From Luteithermobacter gelatinilyticus (GTDB taxonomy: Bacteria > Pseudomonadota > Alphaproteobacteria > Sphingomonadales > Emcibacteraceae): 64,000 nucleotides of DNA. This document shows, in pieces, positions 24,057-32,883 of this stretch (the first letter of the stretch is position 1; each line of letters starts with the position of its first letter). The notes beneath the pieces are model-generated. The model saw only the letters and a list, made by a program, of their open reading frames with translations, was not told where the DNA came from and searched no databases. The stretch is from assembly GCF_005849285.1 (NCBI RefSeq), contig NZ_CP040517.1, positions 254,501-318,500 of the forward strand, written 5' to 3'. Both the position numbers and the translations under genes were made by a program.

Positions 24057-26297
24057 ATGACATATTACCACACGAGGAAGTTATTGAATGTTACGGCGCT
24101 ATCCACTTGCGTGCTGAGCGGTGCTGCCGTTCTTCCCGCATCTTCCATCGCGGAGGAGGCCGCTGCTGACATGGCCTTTGAGGAAATCATTGTGACGTCT
24201 CGCAAAAGGACGGAAACCATGCTGGACGTGCCGATCAGCATCAATGTGGTTTCCGAAGCGTCTCTGGAAAAACTCGGCGCCAATGATTTTACCGACATTC
24301 TGGGCACGGTGCCGAGCCTGACTGCCTATCAGAATGGTCCGGGCCGTACCCGCATCACCATTCGCGGCGTGTCCAATGGCGGCGGCAATGACAACGATAC
24401 CCAGAACCAGGAAACCGTCGGGGTGTATCTGGATGAAATCCCGATTTCCATGGGCGCCATGAACCCGGAACTGAACTTGTTTGACCTGGAACGGGTCGAG
24501 GTGTTGCGAGGCCCCCAGGGTACGCTTTATGGCGCCGGGTCCATGGCCGGTACCATTCGCCTGGTGTCCAAAAAGCCCAATCTTTCGGAGATTGAAGGCA
24601 AAGCAGAGGTCAGCCTGTCCACCATTAGTGAAGGCACGGAAAATTACTCCGTGAAAGGTCTGATCAACATACCGGTAATCCAGGATAAATTCGCCCTGCG
24701 CACCAGCGGGTATTATCTGAGCAAAGGCGGGTATATCGACAATGTTCTGGAAGGACACGAAGCGAAAGACCTTAATGATGGTTCTTCCAAGGGACTGAAA
24801 GTGGCCGGGCGCCTGCAGGTCAGTGACGCCCTTACCATCGACCTGTCTTTCATGCATCACGATTATTCTGACAATGGTCGCCCCGAAGACGTGGATTCCG
24901 CCCCGGAACTGAGCCGCAATTATCCGTCCTTTGACGGGTATGACGACGAGATGCAGATCTATAACATGACCATGACTTATGATCTGGACACGGTGGAACT
25001 GGTCTCTTCCACCTCTTATTTTGATCGGGAAATTGTCAATCCGCGTTCCCTGGACCAGTTTTTCCAGCTAGTGCCCGGGTTTGGCGATCTGACGCCGCAC
25101 GAGTTGATCGACATTACCGAAACGGAAACCTTTGTGCAGGAAGTGCGGGTTTCTTCAACCACCGACAGCCCGCTGCAATGGACCGTTGGCACCTATTTCG
25201 ATCAGAAAGACGTGTTTTATCGCAACACCTGGCCGGTCCCGGGCTCCGACGAGATCCTGCCCGCGCCAGCCAGTGACTTCGGGGCGCCGGCCGACCATCT
25301 GTATTTCGGCACCGATGACCTGACGGTCAAGACCTTTGCGATATTCGGCGAGGCTTATTACAGCTTTGACCGCTTTACTCTGACCGCGGGGCTGCGTTAT
25401 TTCAACTGGAAACAGGACATCGAAACCTATGTGTCCGGCATTCTGGCCGGCGGTGGCGAACTGGATACCCCGCCCCAGGGCACGGCCGATGGCATCAATC
25501 CCAAACTGAACCTGTCCTATGACGTAACCGACGACATGCTGGTTTATGCCCAGGTGGCACGTGGTTTCCGTTATGGTGGGGTGAACGCCACCATTCCGGA
25601 ATCCGAATGTGCCGCCGACCTGGAACAGGTGGATATTTCCGTCGAAGACACCAAATTTTTTGATCCGGACAAAACCTGGAACTATGAACTTGGTACCAAG
25701 GGGCGCCTGTTTGACGGCAAGGTGATGGTCAATGCAGCCTATTTCCTGGTCAAATGGAACGATATGCAGACCAGCCGCCGTTTTGAATGTGGGTTCGGGT
25801 TCCGGGAAAATGTCGGGGAAGCCACCAGCCAAGGGGTAGAACTGGACCTGACGGCGAACCTGGCCGAGGGCCTGACCTTTAACGTGGGGGGCTCCTACAT
25901 GCGGTCCGAGCTGGACGAGGATGTGCCGAATCTCAGTGCGGTAAAAGGCGACCGGGCTCCTTATGTACCGGAATTCAGCATGAATGCCACTCTGGAATAT
26001 GTCTATCCGCTGGCGGATGACATGGATGGTTTTATCTGGATGAATTATCAGCATGTAGGCCATCGCCAGACCGAATTTAACTCATCACATCCCGATTACC
26101 GGGACATGGAGGCCTATGACCTGGCCAATGTCCGGGTCGGGGTAACCTGGGAAGATCTGGAGATTTCCCTGTTCGCCAACAACCTGTTCGACAGCCGTGG
26201 TGTGGTGCGGGCCCTGCGGCGCAAACCGTTTGATCCGGACGGCGCGATCCGGGTTGAGCCGAGAACACTGGGAATTACCGTTCGCGGTTATTTCTAA
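24057..26297 (+). CDS. TonB-dependent outer-membrane receptor
   Basis: 746 residues. Signal peptide about 1-32 (cleavage near SIAEEA), TonB-box-like FEEIIVTSRKR at about 41-51, plug domain about 55-170 (DVPISINVV, GTRITIRGV-like, LERVEVLRGPQGTLYGAGS), then a 22-strand barrel ending in a terminal Phe (VRGYF). It belongs to the large family common in alphaproteobacteria that import substrates other than ferric siderophores as well as siderophores. The amidohydrolase, cyclophilin and NTF2-like genes downstream suggest a small uptake-and-processing cluster. The ligand is unknown. Confidence 0.92.
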   Translation: MTYYHTRKLLNVTALSTCVLSGAAVLPASSIAEEAAADMAFEEIIVTSRKRTETMLDVPISINVVSEASLEKLGANDFTDILGTVPSLTAYQNGPGRTRITIRGVSNGGGNDNDTQNQETVGVYLDEIPISMGAMNPELNLFDLERVEVLRGPQGTLYGAGSMAGTIRLVSKKPNLSEIEGKAEVSLSTISEGTENYSVKGLINIPVIQDKFALRTSGYYLSKGGYIDNVLEGHEAKDLNDGSSKGLKVAGRLQVSDALTIDLSFMHHDYSDNGRPEDVDSAPELSRNYPSFDGYDDEMQIYNMTMTYDLDTVELVSSTSYFDREIVNPRSLDQFFQLVPGFGDLTPHELIDITETETFVQEVRVSSTTDSPLQWTVGTYFDQKDVFYRNTWPVPGSDEILPAPASDFGAPADHLYFGTDDLTVKTFAIFGEAYYSFDRFTLTAGLRYFNWKQDIETYVSGILAGGGELDTPPQGTADGINPKLNLSYDVTDDMLVYAQVARGFRYGGVNATIPESECAADLEQVDISVEDTKFFDPDKTWNYELGTKGRLFDGKVMVNAAYFLVKWNDMQTSRRFECGFGFRENVGEATSQGVELDLTANLAEGLTFNVGGSYMRSELDEDVPNLSAVKGDRAPYVPEFSMNATLEYVYPLADDMDGFIWMNYQHVGHRQTEFNSSHPDYRDMEAYDLANVRVGVTWEDLEISLFANNLFDSRGVVRALRRKPFDPDGAIRVEPRTLGITVRGYF

Positions 26298-26314
26298 GCT
26301 TTCTTGCAATCATG

Positions 26315-26347
26315 TCCCGGGGACCATCGGTTCCCGGGATAGCTTTT
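26315..26347 (+). terminator. intrinsic terminator after the TonB receptor
   Basis: Arms TCCCGGGGACC (26315-26325) and GGTTCCCGGGA (26329-26339) with one G-U pair and a 3-base loop, followed by TAGCTTTT. Confidence 0.7.
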
Positions 26348-26394
26348 GGACCAGATATATCTTTCTGCCTTTCGTGGCATACCCTAGGTGATGA

Positions 26395-27639
26395 ATGCCG
26401 ACTCCCCCGATTGAGATCCGCAATGTTGATATTTTTGACGGTCTGTCCCCGGACCTGAAAAAAAACCATCATCTTTTGCTCGAAGACGGTAAAATCCGGG
26501 CCATCTCCAGACACGAGATTAACGCGCCGGGTGCAACGGTGATGTCCGGCGCGGGCCAGACCCTGATGCCGGGTCTGATTGATGCCCATTTCCATGCCTG
26601 CCTGGTGCAGGTGGACGGGTATCGCCTGGATAACCTGCCTCCGTCCCTGATGTTTGTGGCGGCGGGCCGGTTGTTGGAAAATACCTTAAGACGGGGCTTT
26701 ACCACCGTGCGGGATGCCGGCGGCGCCGATTTCGGTCTGGCCGAAGCGGTCCGCCAGGGGCTGATCAACGGGCCGCGTCTGTTCATCGCTGGCCGTCCCT
26801 TGACCCAGACCGGTGGTCACGGGGACGGCCGCGCCCGTCATCTGGCGGAACCCTGTTTGTGTGGGACACCGCATCATACCCTGATCCGGGTGGTGGATGG
26901 GGTCGACGATATCCGCAAGGCCGCCCGGGAAGAATTCCGACGGGGTGCGGACCAGTTGAAACTGATGCTGAATGGCGGGGTATCGTCAAGCGGCGACCCC
27001 GTTTGGCTGTGCCAATTCAGTGACGATGAAATCCGCGCCGCGGTCGAGGAAGCCCGGCGCCGGCGGTCTTATGTGATGGCGCATCTGTATCAGGACGCGC
27101 AGATTCATAAAGCCGTCTCGCTGGGGATTCGCTCGGTGGAACACGGAAATTTCCTGCGTCCGGATACCGCCCGTTATATGGCGGCGCAGGACGCGTTTCT
27201 GGTGCCTACCTTGGTCACCTACCAGGCGCTGCGGGAACATGGCGCATCTTTCGGGTTTACGGAAGATAATTTCGCCAAGCTGGACGAGGTGCGGGCGGCG
27301 GGTCTGTATTCCCTGGAACATGCCATGGCGGCCGGGGTCAAGATCGGTTTTGGTACCGATCTTCTCGGACAGATGCACCGCTACCAGTGTGACGAATTCC
27401 GGATCCGTGCCCAGGTGCAAAGTCCGTTTGACATCCTGAAATCGGCAACGTCGGTCAATGCCGAACTTCTGGGCCGGGCGGGCGAACTGGGCGTGGTGGC
27501 CGAAGGCGCTTGCGCCGACCTGATCTTGATCCGGGGCAATCCTCTCAAGGATCTGTCCTTGTTTGACGAAACCGGCAGCCAGATCTCGGCTGTTGTCAAG
27601 GCGGGGCGTGTGGTATGTCAAACGGGATCGGGATCATAA
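26395..27639 (+). CDS. amidohydrolase superfamily protein (imidazolonepropionase/prolidase-like)
   Basis: 414 residues. Metal motif GLIDAHFHAC (His-X-His, about residue 64), His in VMAHLYQD and SVEHGNFL, and Asp in FGTDLLGQ give the expected metal-ligand set of the superfamily. The closest architecture I recognise is the Xaa-Pro dipeptidase / imidazolonepropionase-like group. There is no signal peptide, so it should be cytoplasmic. An ATG at 26391 is out of frame. It follows the TonB receptor after a terminator, so its transcription may be separate. Substrate not predictable. Confidence 0.82.
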   Translation: MPTPPIEIRNVDIFDGLSPDLKKNHHLLLEDGKIRAISRHEINAPGATVMSGAGQTLMPGLIDAHFHACLVQVDGYRLDNLPPSLMFVAAGRLLENTLRRGFTTVRDAGGADFGLAEAVRQGLINGPRLFIAGRPLTQTGGHGDGRARHLAEPCLCGTPHHTLIRVVDGVDDIRKAAREEFRRGADQLKLMLNGGVSSSGDPVWLCQFSDDEIRAAVEEARRRRSYVMAHLYQDAQIHKAVSLGIRSVEHGNFLRPDTARYMAAQDAFLVPTLVTYQALREHGASFGFTEDNFAKLDEVRAAGLYSLEHAMAAGVKIGFGTDLLGQMHRYQCDEFRIRAQVQSPFDILKSATSVNAELLGRAGELGVVAEGACADLILIRGNPLKDLSLFDETGSQISAVVKAGRVVCQTGSGS

Positions 27640-27657
27640 CATCGGAGGAGGGGAGAG

Positions 27658-28311
27658 ATGATGAAACATATGCTGAATATGATCCGGGTGGGGCTGCTGC
27701 TGGCAGTCTGTGGCGTGGCCGGGGCTCAAGGCCAGCCCGCAGAGAGTGACCCGCCCGTAGAGATTGAGATGAACACCACGGCGGGACAGGTCCGGCTGGA
27801 ACTGTATCCCGGCCGGGCCCCGGTGACCGTGGCCAACTTCCTGAAATATGTGGATGGGGGGTATTATGACGGCGCGAGTTTTTACCGGGTGGTGCGTCAG
27901 GACAACCAGGCCAAGACCCCCATCAAGATCGAGGTGATCCAGGGGGGGCGGGGGTTTGCCGCCGCGGCAGAGGCGCCGTTTGCGCCCATTGCCCATGAAA
28001 CCACAAAACAGACGGGCCTACGCCATACAACGGGGGTGATTTCCATGGCCCGGCTGGATCCCGGCACCGCCACATCGGAATTTTTTATCTGTGTTACCGA
28101 TCAGCCGGCGCTGGATTATGGTGGCCGGCGTAATCCGGATGGTCAGGGCTTTGCCGCCTTTGGCAAAGTCATTGACGGCATGGATGTGGTCCGACATATT
28201 CAGGGCTTGCCAACCATTCCGCCGAAAAAGGGGGAACAGGACTATACCGGTGGGCAGATCCTCAAAGACCCCGTCCGGATCCTTGAGGTGCGCCGGGTTC
28301 AATCCAGATAA
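27658..28311 (+). CDS. exported cyclophilin-type peptidyl-prolyl isomerase
   Basis: 217 residues with a signal peptide (about 1-24; hydrophobic VGLLLAVCGVAGA) and a cyclophilin domain. The domain shows GQVRLELYPGRAPVTVANFLKYV, FYRVV, GVISMARL and FFICVTD, with an acceptable set of active-site residues. It should fold proline-containing proteins in the periplasm. It starts 18 bp after the amidohydrolase stop (GGAGGAGGGGAG ribosome site), and the two are probably cotranscribed. Confidence 0.88.
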   Translation: MMKHMLNMIRVGLLLAVCGVAGAQGQPAESDPPVEIEMNTTAGQVRLELYPGRAPVTVANFLKYVDGGYYDGASFYRVVRQDNQAKTPIKIEVIQGGRGFAAAAEAPFAPIAHETTKQTGLRHTTGVISMARLDPGTATSEFFICVTDQPALDYGGRRNPDGQGFAAFGKVIDGMDVVRHIQGLPTIPPKKGEQDYTGGQILKDPVRILEVRRVQSR

Positions 28312-28360
28312 CATGTGGGCCGTTTGCCAAAGACAGATTGTTAAAAGGTAAGGAAACAAC

Positions 28361-28855
28361 ATGATCAGAACATTATTTGCGTTATGCCTGTGGGTGGTTT
28401 GTATCACGCCTGTTGCGGCAGCCGGCGAAATGACGGACGCAGAAAAAAACATACATGCGGTACTGGATGATTTTCATGATGCGGCAGACAAGGGGGATAA
28501 GTCCCGTTACCTGAATCATTTTGCTGACAATGCGGTCTTTCTGGGTACTGATGACTGGGAACGCTGGCCATTGCCGGAATTCGCCGATTATGTGAACACG
28601 CGGTTTAAAGACGGCAAGGGTTGGTCCTATAAACCGGTGCAGCGCCATGTGGCGTTTTCCGAGGATGGCAGGACGGCGTGGTTTGATGAGATCACCGTAT
28701 CGGAAAAGTGGGGCCGGTTCCGCGGGACAGGGGTACTGCTGAAAGACGGAAAGGACTGGAAAATCGCCCATTACGCTCTGGCCATTCTGGTGCCCAATGA
28801 CTCCATGGAGGACATCGCCACTCTGGCCAAAGAAGGCTACGCCAGACAGGAATAA
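28361..28855 (+). CDS. exported NTF2-like/SnoaL-like protein
   Basis: 164 residues with a signal peptide (about 1-21, ending VAAAGE) and an NTF2-fold domain of the DUF4440/SnoaL-like type. It has AVLDDFHDAADKGDKSRYLNHFADNAVFLG, broken here by the usual Ala-Asp turn, and a C-terminal WKIAHYALAI strand. Such proteins are often said to act in calcium/calmodulin or hydrolase-like roles, but no catalytic residues can be assigned. Last gene of the TonB-receptor group; its final codons lie inside the terminator hairpin. Confidence 0.75.
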   Translation: MIRTLFALCLWVVCITPVAAAGEMTDAEKNIHAVLDDFHDAADKGDKSRYLNHFADNAVFLGTDDWERWPLPEFADYVNTRFKDGKGWSYKPVQRHVAFSEDGRTAWFDEITVSEKWGRFRGTGVLLKDGKDWKIAHYALAILVPNDSMEDIATLAKEGYARQE

Positions 28856-28871
28856 GGCGTAGCCTTCTTTT
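28831..28871. terminator. bidirectional intrinsic terminator
   Basis: Perfect 13-bp arms AGAAGGCTACGCC (28831-28843) and GGCGTAGCCTTCT (28856-28868) with a 12-base loop, then TTTTG overlapping on the plus strand. The left arm is part of the NTF2-like coding end and the stop codon is in the loop. On the minus strand the hairpin is 21 bp past the flavoprotein stop, so it can serve both convergent genes. Confidence 0.85.
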
Positions 28872-28891
28872 GTTGGGACAGGGGATAAGGA

Positions 28892-30157
28892 TTACCCGGC
28901 CTTGCGGCGGTTCCAGGCTTCCACCAGGGCCCTTGCTTTGGCGGCATCTTCGATTTCCGGGAAGAAATCCTGCGTCTTGGGGAAATTGCCAAAAAAGTGC
29001 CGGTCCGCAAAAGCCCTGTCCCGGGCGGCCTGCATCAGCATGATGGAGCCGGCTTCGGTCAGCGGTTCCAGCAGAATGTTATTGAAGGTATAGGCATATT
29101 TACCAGCCGAATGCCACCAGTCGTTGTTGACTTTGTCCATCCAGTTTTCGTCGAAAACGTTGTCGCCGCGGGCCATGACCTGATCCGCCATATATTTGGC
29201 GTTCCGGCTGGCATGATTGCCGCCCTGACCACCGATCGGATCAAAGGTGACGGCGGTATCCCCGATGGGCATCACCAGACCGCCGGACGGCAACCGGCCG
29301 AATGCCTTGCGTACGGTCGGGGGAAACCGTCCCTTCAGCCAGCCATAGGGATCACCAGAAACAAACCGCATGCCTTTCACGCGTTCCCATTCCCAGGGTG
29401 CATATTGTCGGATGAAGCTTTTGGCTTGTTCGACGGCTTCTTCCCCGCTGCTGACATCCCCGAAAACATCCATTGCGCCGCCTGGCCGGGCCTCAAACAG
29501 CACACACCAGGTGGCCCCGGCGGTCTTGTGGGTATAGGGGACCCAGAAATATTCTCCGGTATCGCCATAAAAATTGAATTTGACCGGCCGGAAATCCACC
29601 TTGTCGTCCCAGCCGTCAACCCCTTCGGCGATGATCATGCACAGATTGCGCTGGGGTTTGTCATAAACGCTTCTTTCCGGATCGCGCGGGATGACGGCCC
29701 CCAGATCTGCCTTGCCGGCGGCGAGCACGGTAAGGTCCGAGGCCAGCGCAATCTCATCAAGGCGTTGGGGGGTCACGGATTCAATTACCAGTGTGCCGCC
29801 GCGTTTTTCAAGATCCTCCAGCCAGCGGCTGACCCGCAGGCGCTGATCAATGGCGCCGCCGCGGTCCAGAAAACTGCCGGCCACCTCAATATGGGTTTCG
29901 CCGTTGATTTCGGGTTTGAAATCCAGCAGCACCCCCCCGCCATCAAACATGGTGTCGGACCAGTAATCCATGCCCAGCTCCCGCTCGATGTCGATCACCG
30001 ATCCATACAGATAGGCCGTGCCCGTCGGCGGGCAGTGGTTCAGCCATTGATCGGGGGTCTTGTCGGAATATACCGTGACATCATATCCCTTGCGCAGCAG
30101 CGCATACGCGAAAATTAACCCTGCCGGCCCTGCGCCGATTACCGATATTTTTTTCAT
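28892..30157 (-). CDS. styrene/indole monooxygenase-like FAD protein (StyA family)
   Basis: 421 residues from the ATG at 30157 (AAGGAGACACAGG upstream); a longer frame to 30226 lacks a ribosome site. FAD-binding GxGxxG occurs in SVIGAGPAGLIFAYALL near the N-terminus. LPSGGLVMPIGDTAVTFDPIGGQGGNHASRN near the C-terminal third, quoted in part, matches StyA. Two-component enzymes of this family epoxidise styrene or indole using FADH2 from a separate reductase (StyB). No flavin reductase gene is adjacent. The neighbouring AraC regulator in the same direction likely controls it. Confidence 0.82.
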   Translation of the reverse strand: MKKISVIGAGPAGLIFAYALLRKGYDVTVYSDKTPDQWLNHCPPTGTAYLYGSVIDIERELGMDYWSDTMFDGGGVLLDFKPEINGETHIEVAGSFLDRGGAIDQRLRVSRWLEDLEKRGGTLVIESVTPQRLDEIALASDLTVLAAGKADLGAVIPRDPERSVYDKPQRNLCMIIAEGVDGWDDKVDFRPVKFNFYGDTGEYFWVPYTHKTAGATWCVLFEARPGGAMDVFGDVSSGEEAVEQAKSFIRQYAPWEWERVKGMRFVSGDPYGWLKGRFPPTVRKAFGRLPSGGLVMPIGDTAVTFDPIGGQGGNHASRNAKYMADQVMARGDNVFDENWMDKVNNDWWHSAGKYAYTFNNILLEPLTEAGSIMLMQAARDRAFADRHFFGNFPKTQDFFPEIEDAAKARALVEAWNRRKAG

Positions 30158-30304
30158 CCTGTGTCTCCTTGACTGATCAGACATGTTCTGTCCGTGCAAG
30201 GAAAACAGATCTGTCCCGGGTCCCACTATGCAGAAAATGCGAAGGGTGTGCGAAAAAGTGAGGCAATCCGGAAAAAGAAACCAGCAAGGGCGGAAATAAA
30301 GGGC

Positions 30305-31309
30305 TTATCCGCCCTTGCGCAGGGTCTCGGACGGGGATTCTCCGAATTTTTTCCGGTATTCGACGGAAAATCGTCCGAGCTGGCTGAATCCCCATTTCAG
30401 GGCAATCTGGGTGACGGTGTGCCGGGAGTCGTTGTGGTGCAATTCCTCGTGCACTTTTTGCAGACGCTGGTCCCGGACAAATTTCATCGGGGTGGTGCCC
30501 CGGAATTCCCTGAACCCCGCAAACAGGGACCGGGCGCTCACGCCAGAGGCTTGAACAAGATCCTCTATGGTAATGGTGTTTTTCAGATTGGCGACAATAT
30601 AGTCTTCCGCCCGCTTGACGTAGCGGGGGGCCACTCTTGTAAGGCCGGTTTCCAGACAGTCGGAATAATTATGGGGCTGGGTGTAAATCAGGGCCAGCTT
30701 GCACAACTCGGCGAGCTGGTTTAGCAATGGCACCGGAATTTTTCTGTCTGGTCCGGCTTCAAGTTCGGCTTGCAGATGCATGACAGACCGCAGCCAGCGT
30801 CCCTGATACATGCGCCGCTGATCCAGAAGCGGCTCAAAAACCAGCGGCCGGGGCAGGTGTGCGCCCAGAATGTGGGCCAGACACCGTTCCAGTGCCTCTC
30901 TGTCAATTTTCACGATCAGGTTGCGGGTGTTTTCGCTCCATTTCATCCGGGCGTGCTGGTCGGGGGAAATCACCAACGCATTCTGCGGTTCCACAAGGCA
31001 GGTCTGGCGGCCGGCCCGCATTTCGATCCGGCCTTGCAGCGGTACCGGCACCAGATAAAAATTTTGCAATTTCCCGGGATCAATCTCCACCGCGGGGCCA
31101 TAGTGCAGGTAATTCAAGGACACCTCGCCCGCGGGCGCATGATTCATCAGGGTCTGCACCTTACCCCCGGGGTCCAGCGGGGCCAGACGATGGGCGCAAA
31201 AGATCTCGCTCACCCGTGTCTGGGCTTCTTCAAGATCTGTGGTGTGCAGGACCGGATAGCCGCTTAAGGGGCTGGCGGTCTTACTGGCATATGGAAAATC
31301 TCCCATCAT
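30305..31309 (-). CDS. AraC family regulator with AraC-binding-like (cupin) sensing domain
   Basis: About 334 residues. The start is uncertain among Met codons at 31321, 31309 and 31306, none with a strong ribosome site. The N-terminal part (about 20-190) fits the AraC-binding-like domain seen in FeaR/NphR/XylS-type activators. The C-terminal double HTH (about 235-330) includes TIEDLVQASGVSARSLFAGFREF, then TVTQIALKWGFSQLGRFSVEYRKKFGESPSE, both quoted in part. It lies 147 bp upstream of the StyA-like gene in the same direction, and activation of that gene by an aromatic ligand is plausible. Confidence 0.85.
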   Translation of the reverse strand: MMGDFPYASKTASPLSGYPVLHTTDLEEAQTRVSEIFCAHRLAPLDPGGKVQTLMNHAPAGEVSLNYLHYGPAVEIDPGKLQNFYLVPVPLQGRIEMRAGRQTCLVEPQNALVISPDQHARMKWSENTRNLIVKIDREALERCLAHILGAHLPRPLVFEPLLDQRRMYQGRWLRSVMHLQAELEAGPDRKIPVPLLNQLAELCKLALIYTQPHNYSDCLETGLTRVAPRYVKRAEDYIVANLKNTITIEDLVQASGVSARSLFAGFREFRGTTPMKFVRDQRLQKVHEELHHNDSRHTVTQIALKWGFSQLGRFSVEYRKKFGESPSETLRKGG

Positions 31310-31527
31310 GTTTTGTCTCATTTGCCACAATCAGCCGTCCCAATTCTTTTCAGGATATTTTATATGTGAATTATCCGGTCATGGTAGACGTTTTCCCGCC
31401 CTTTGGGAAGCCCGCATTTTGGATCACGTTTCAGTGATCGGCTTGATTTTTTATGCGATCCCGCCAATATGTCCCTCACCTCATGAGCACCGAATGCCAA
31501 TGATGACCGTATGAAGGAGCGACCAGT

Positions 31528-32190
31528 ATGATTGACCTGTATACCGCGGCCACCCCCAATGGCTATAAAATTTCCATTGCCCTGGAGGAGCTGAACCTGC
31601 CTTATGAAGTGCATGCCCTCAATCTTCTTGAAGGGGAACAGAAAACCCCTGACTTTCTGAAAATCAATCCCAATGGCCGGATTCCGGCGATCATTGATCG
31701 GGACAATGACAATCTGACCATTTTTGAATCCGGCGCAATCCTGATCTATCTGGCGGAAAAAACCGGCAAACTTCTGCCCAAAGACGACAAAGGCCGCTAT
31801 GAAGTGCTTCAGTGGTTGATGTTCCAGATGGGCGGTGTGGGGCCGATGCAGGGCCAGGCCCATGTGTTTTATCGGTATTTTCCCGAAACGCTGCCTTCTG
31901 TGATTGAACGCTATCAGAAAGAAACCCGCAGGCTGTATACGGTTCTGGACGGTCGTCTGGCCGGGCGCGACTATATTTGTGGCGATTACAGCATCGCGGA
32001 CATTGCCACCTGGCCGTGGGTACGCTCCTATGAATGGGCGGGGGTCGAGGTAGACGACTTGCCGCATTTACGGGCCTGGATGGACCGCATGGCCGCCCGC
32101 CCGGCCTGCGCCAAGGGCATCACCATACCTCCGAAACTGGAACAGCCCGAAGACAGCCGTGAAATGGGCAAAAAAATATTGGTCAAATAA
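31528..32190 (+). CDS. glutathione S-transferase, YfcG/Nu-class-like
   Basis: 220 residues. The N-terminal domain [17 protein letters not shown] has the Thr/Asn arrangement of YfcG-type enzymes, which show disulfide-bond reductase activity on glutathione adducts rather than classic transferase activity. NPNGRIPAI and [11 protein letters not shown] contact glutathione. The C-terminal helical domain includes [11 protein letters not shown]. It is divergent from the AraC gene, with 218 bp between. The next gene starts 4 bp after its stop. Confidence 0.85.
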   Translation: MIDLYTAATPNGYKISIALEELNLPYEVHALNLLEGEQKTPDFLKINPNGRIPAIIDRDNDNLTIFESGAILIYLAEKTGKLLPKDDKGRYEVLQWLMFQMGGVGPMQGQAHVFYRYFPETLPSVIERYQKETRRLYTVLDGRLAGRDYICGDYSIADIATWPWVRSYEWAGVEVDDLPHLRAWMDRMAARPACAKGITIPPKLEQPEDSREMGKKILVK

Positions 32191-32194
32191 CCCC

Positions 32195-32830
32195 ATGACG
32201 CAGCGACAGGACATGGCCGGTCTGCCGGTGCTCTGTGACGGGTCGGAGGAGGCTGAGCGCCTGGTCATCCTGGCCCATGGCGCCGGCGCGCCTATGGACA
32301 GCCCGTTTATGGAGTATTTCGCGACGGGGCTGGCCGCGGCCGGAAATCATGTGCTGCGGTTTGAATTTCCCTATATGGCCGAGCGCCGCCGGACGGGCAA
32401 AAAACGTCCGCCGGATCGGCCGGAAAGACTATTGGCGTCATGGCGTCAGATTTTTGAGGCGGTTGATTTCAAGGGTAAAATTTATATCGGCGGCAAAAGC
32501 ATGGGCGGGCGTATGGCCAGCCTGGTGGCCGATGAGCTGGCGCCTGCGGGGGTGATCTGTCTGGGGTATCCCTTTTATGCGCCGGGCAAGGCAGACCGGC
32601 CGCGCACCGCCCCTCTGGAAAACCTCAAAACCCCGACATTGATTGTTCAGGGAGAGCGCGACAGCATGGGCAACCGGCAAACGGTCACGGGGTATGCCTT
32701 GTCACCGGCGATCCGGTTTCACTGGGCAAAAGACGGTAATCATGATCTGGTGCCGCGCAAGGTCACGGGGCTTTCGGCCGAGGACAACTGGGATCGGGCG
32801 CTTCAGGCGATGACCGGCTTTCTAAAGTGA
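32195..32830 (+). CDS. alpha/beta hydrolase (KANL3/Tex30-like family)
   Basis: About 211 residues from the ATG at 32195; a Met at 32213 is an alternative. The fold begins LVILAHGAGAPMDSPFM, the nucleophile Ser lies in GGKSMGGRMAS, and acid and His are likely in QGERDSMG and DGNHDLV. Family members are small cytoplasmic hydrolases of unknown substrate. It is tightly coupled to the GST gene. Its last codons and stop are formed by the left arm of a dispersed palindrome. Confidence 0.82.
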   Translation: MTQRQDMAGLPVLCDGSEEAERLVILAHGAGAPMDSPFMEYFATGLAAAGNHVLRFEFPYMAERRRTGKKRPPDRPERLLASWRQIFEAVDFKGKIYIGGKSMGGRMASLVADELAPAGVICLGYPFYAPGKADRPRTAPLENLKTPTLIVQGERDSMGNRQTVTGYALSPAIRFHWAKDGNHDLVPRKVTGLSAEDNWDRALQAMTGFLK

Positions 32831-32861
32831 ATTGGGTCAACCTGTTCACAATTCACTTTAG
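32822..32861. repeat. dispersed palindrome family, copy 3, supplies the hydrolase stop codon
   Basis: Perfect 13-bp arms CTAAAGTGAATTG (32822-32834) and CAATTCACTTTAG (32849-32861), loop GGTCAACCTGTTCA. The coding frame enters the left arm and ends at its TGA (32828-32830). Both arms carry the same base change relative to other copies (AAAG versus GAG), so they changed together. Confidence 0.8.
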
Positions 32862-32883
32862 ACAAGTAGATCGGGGGGTATCC

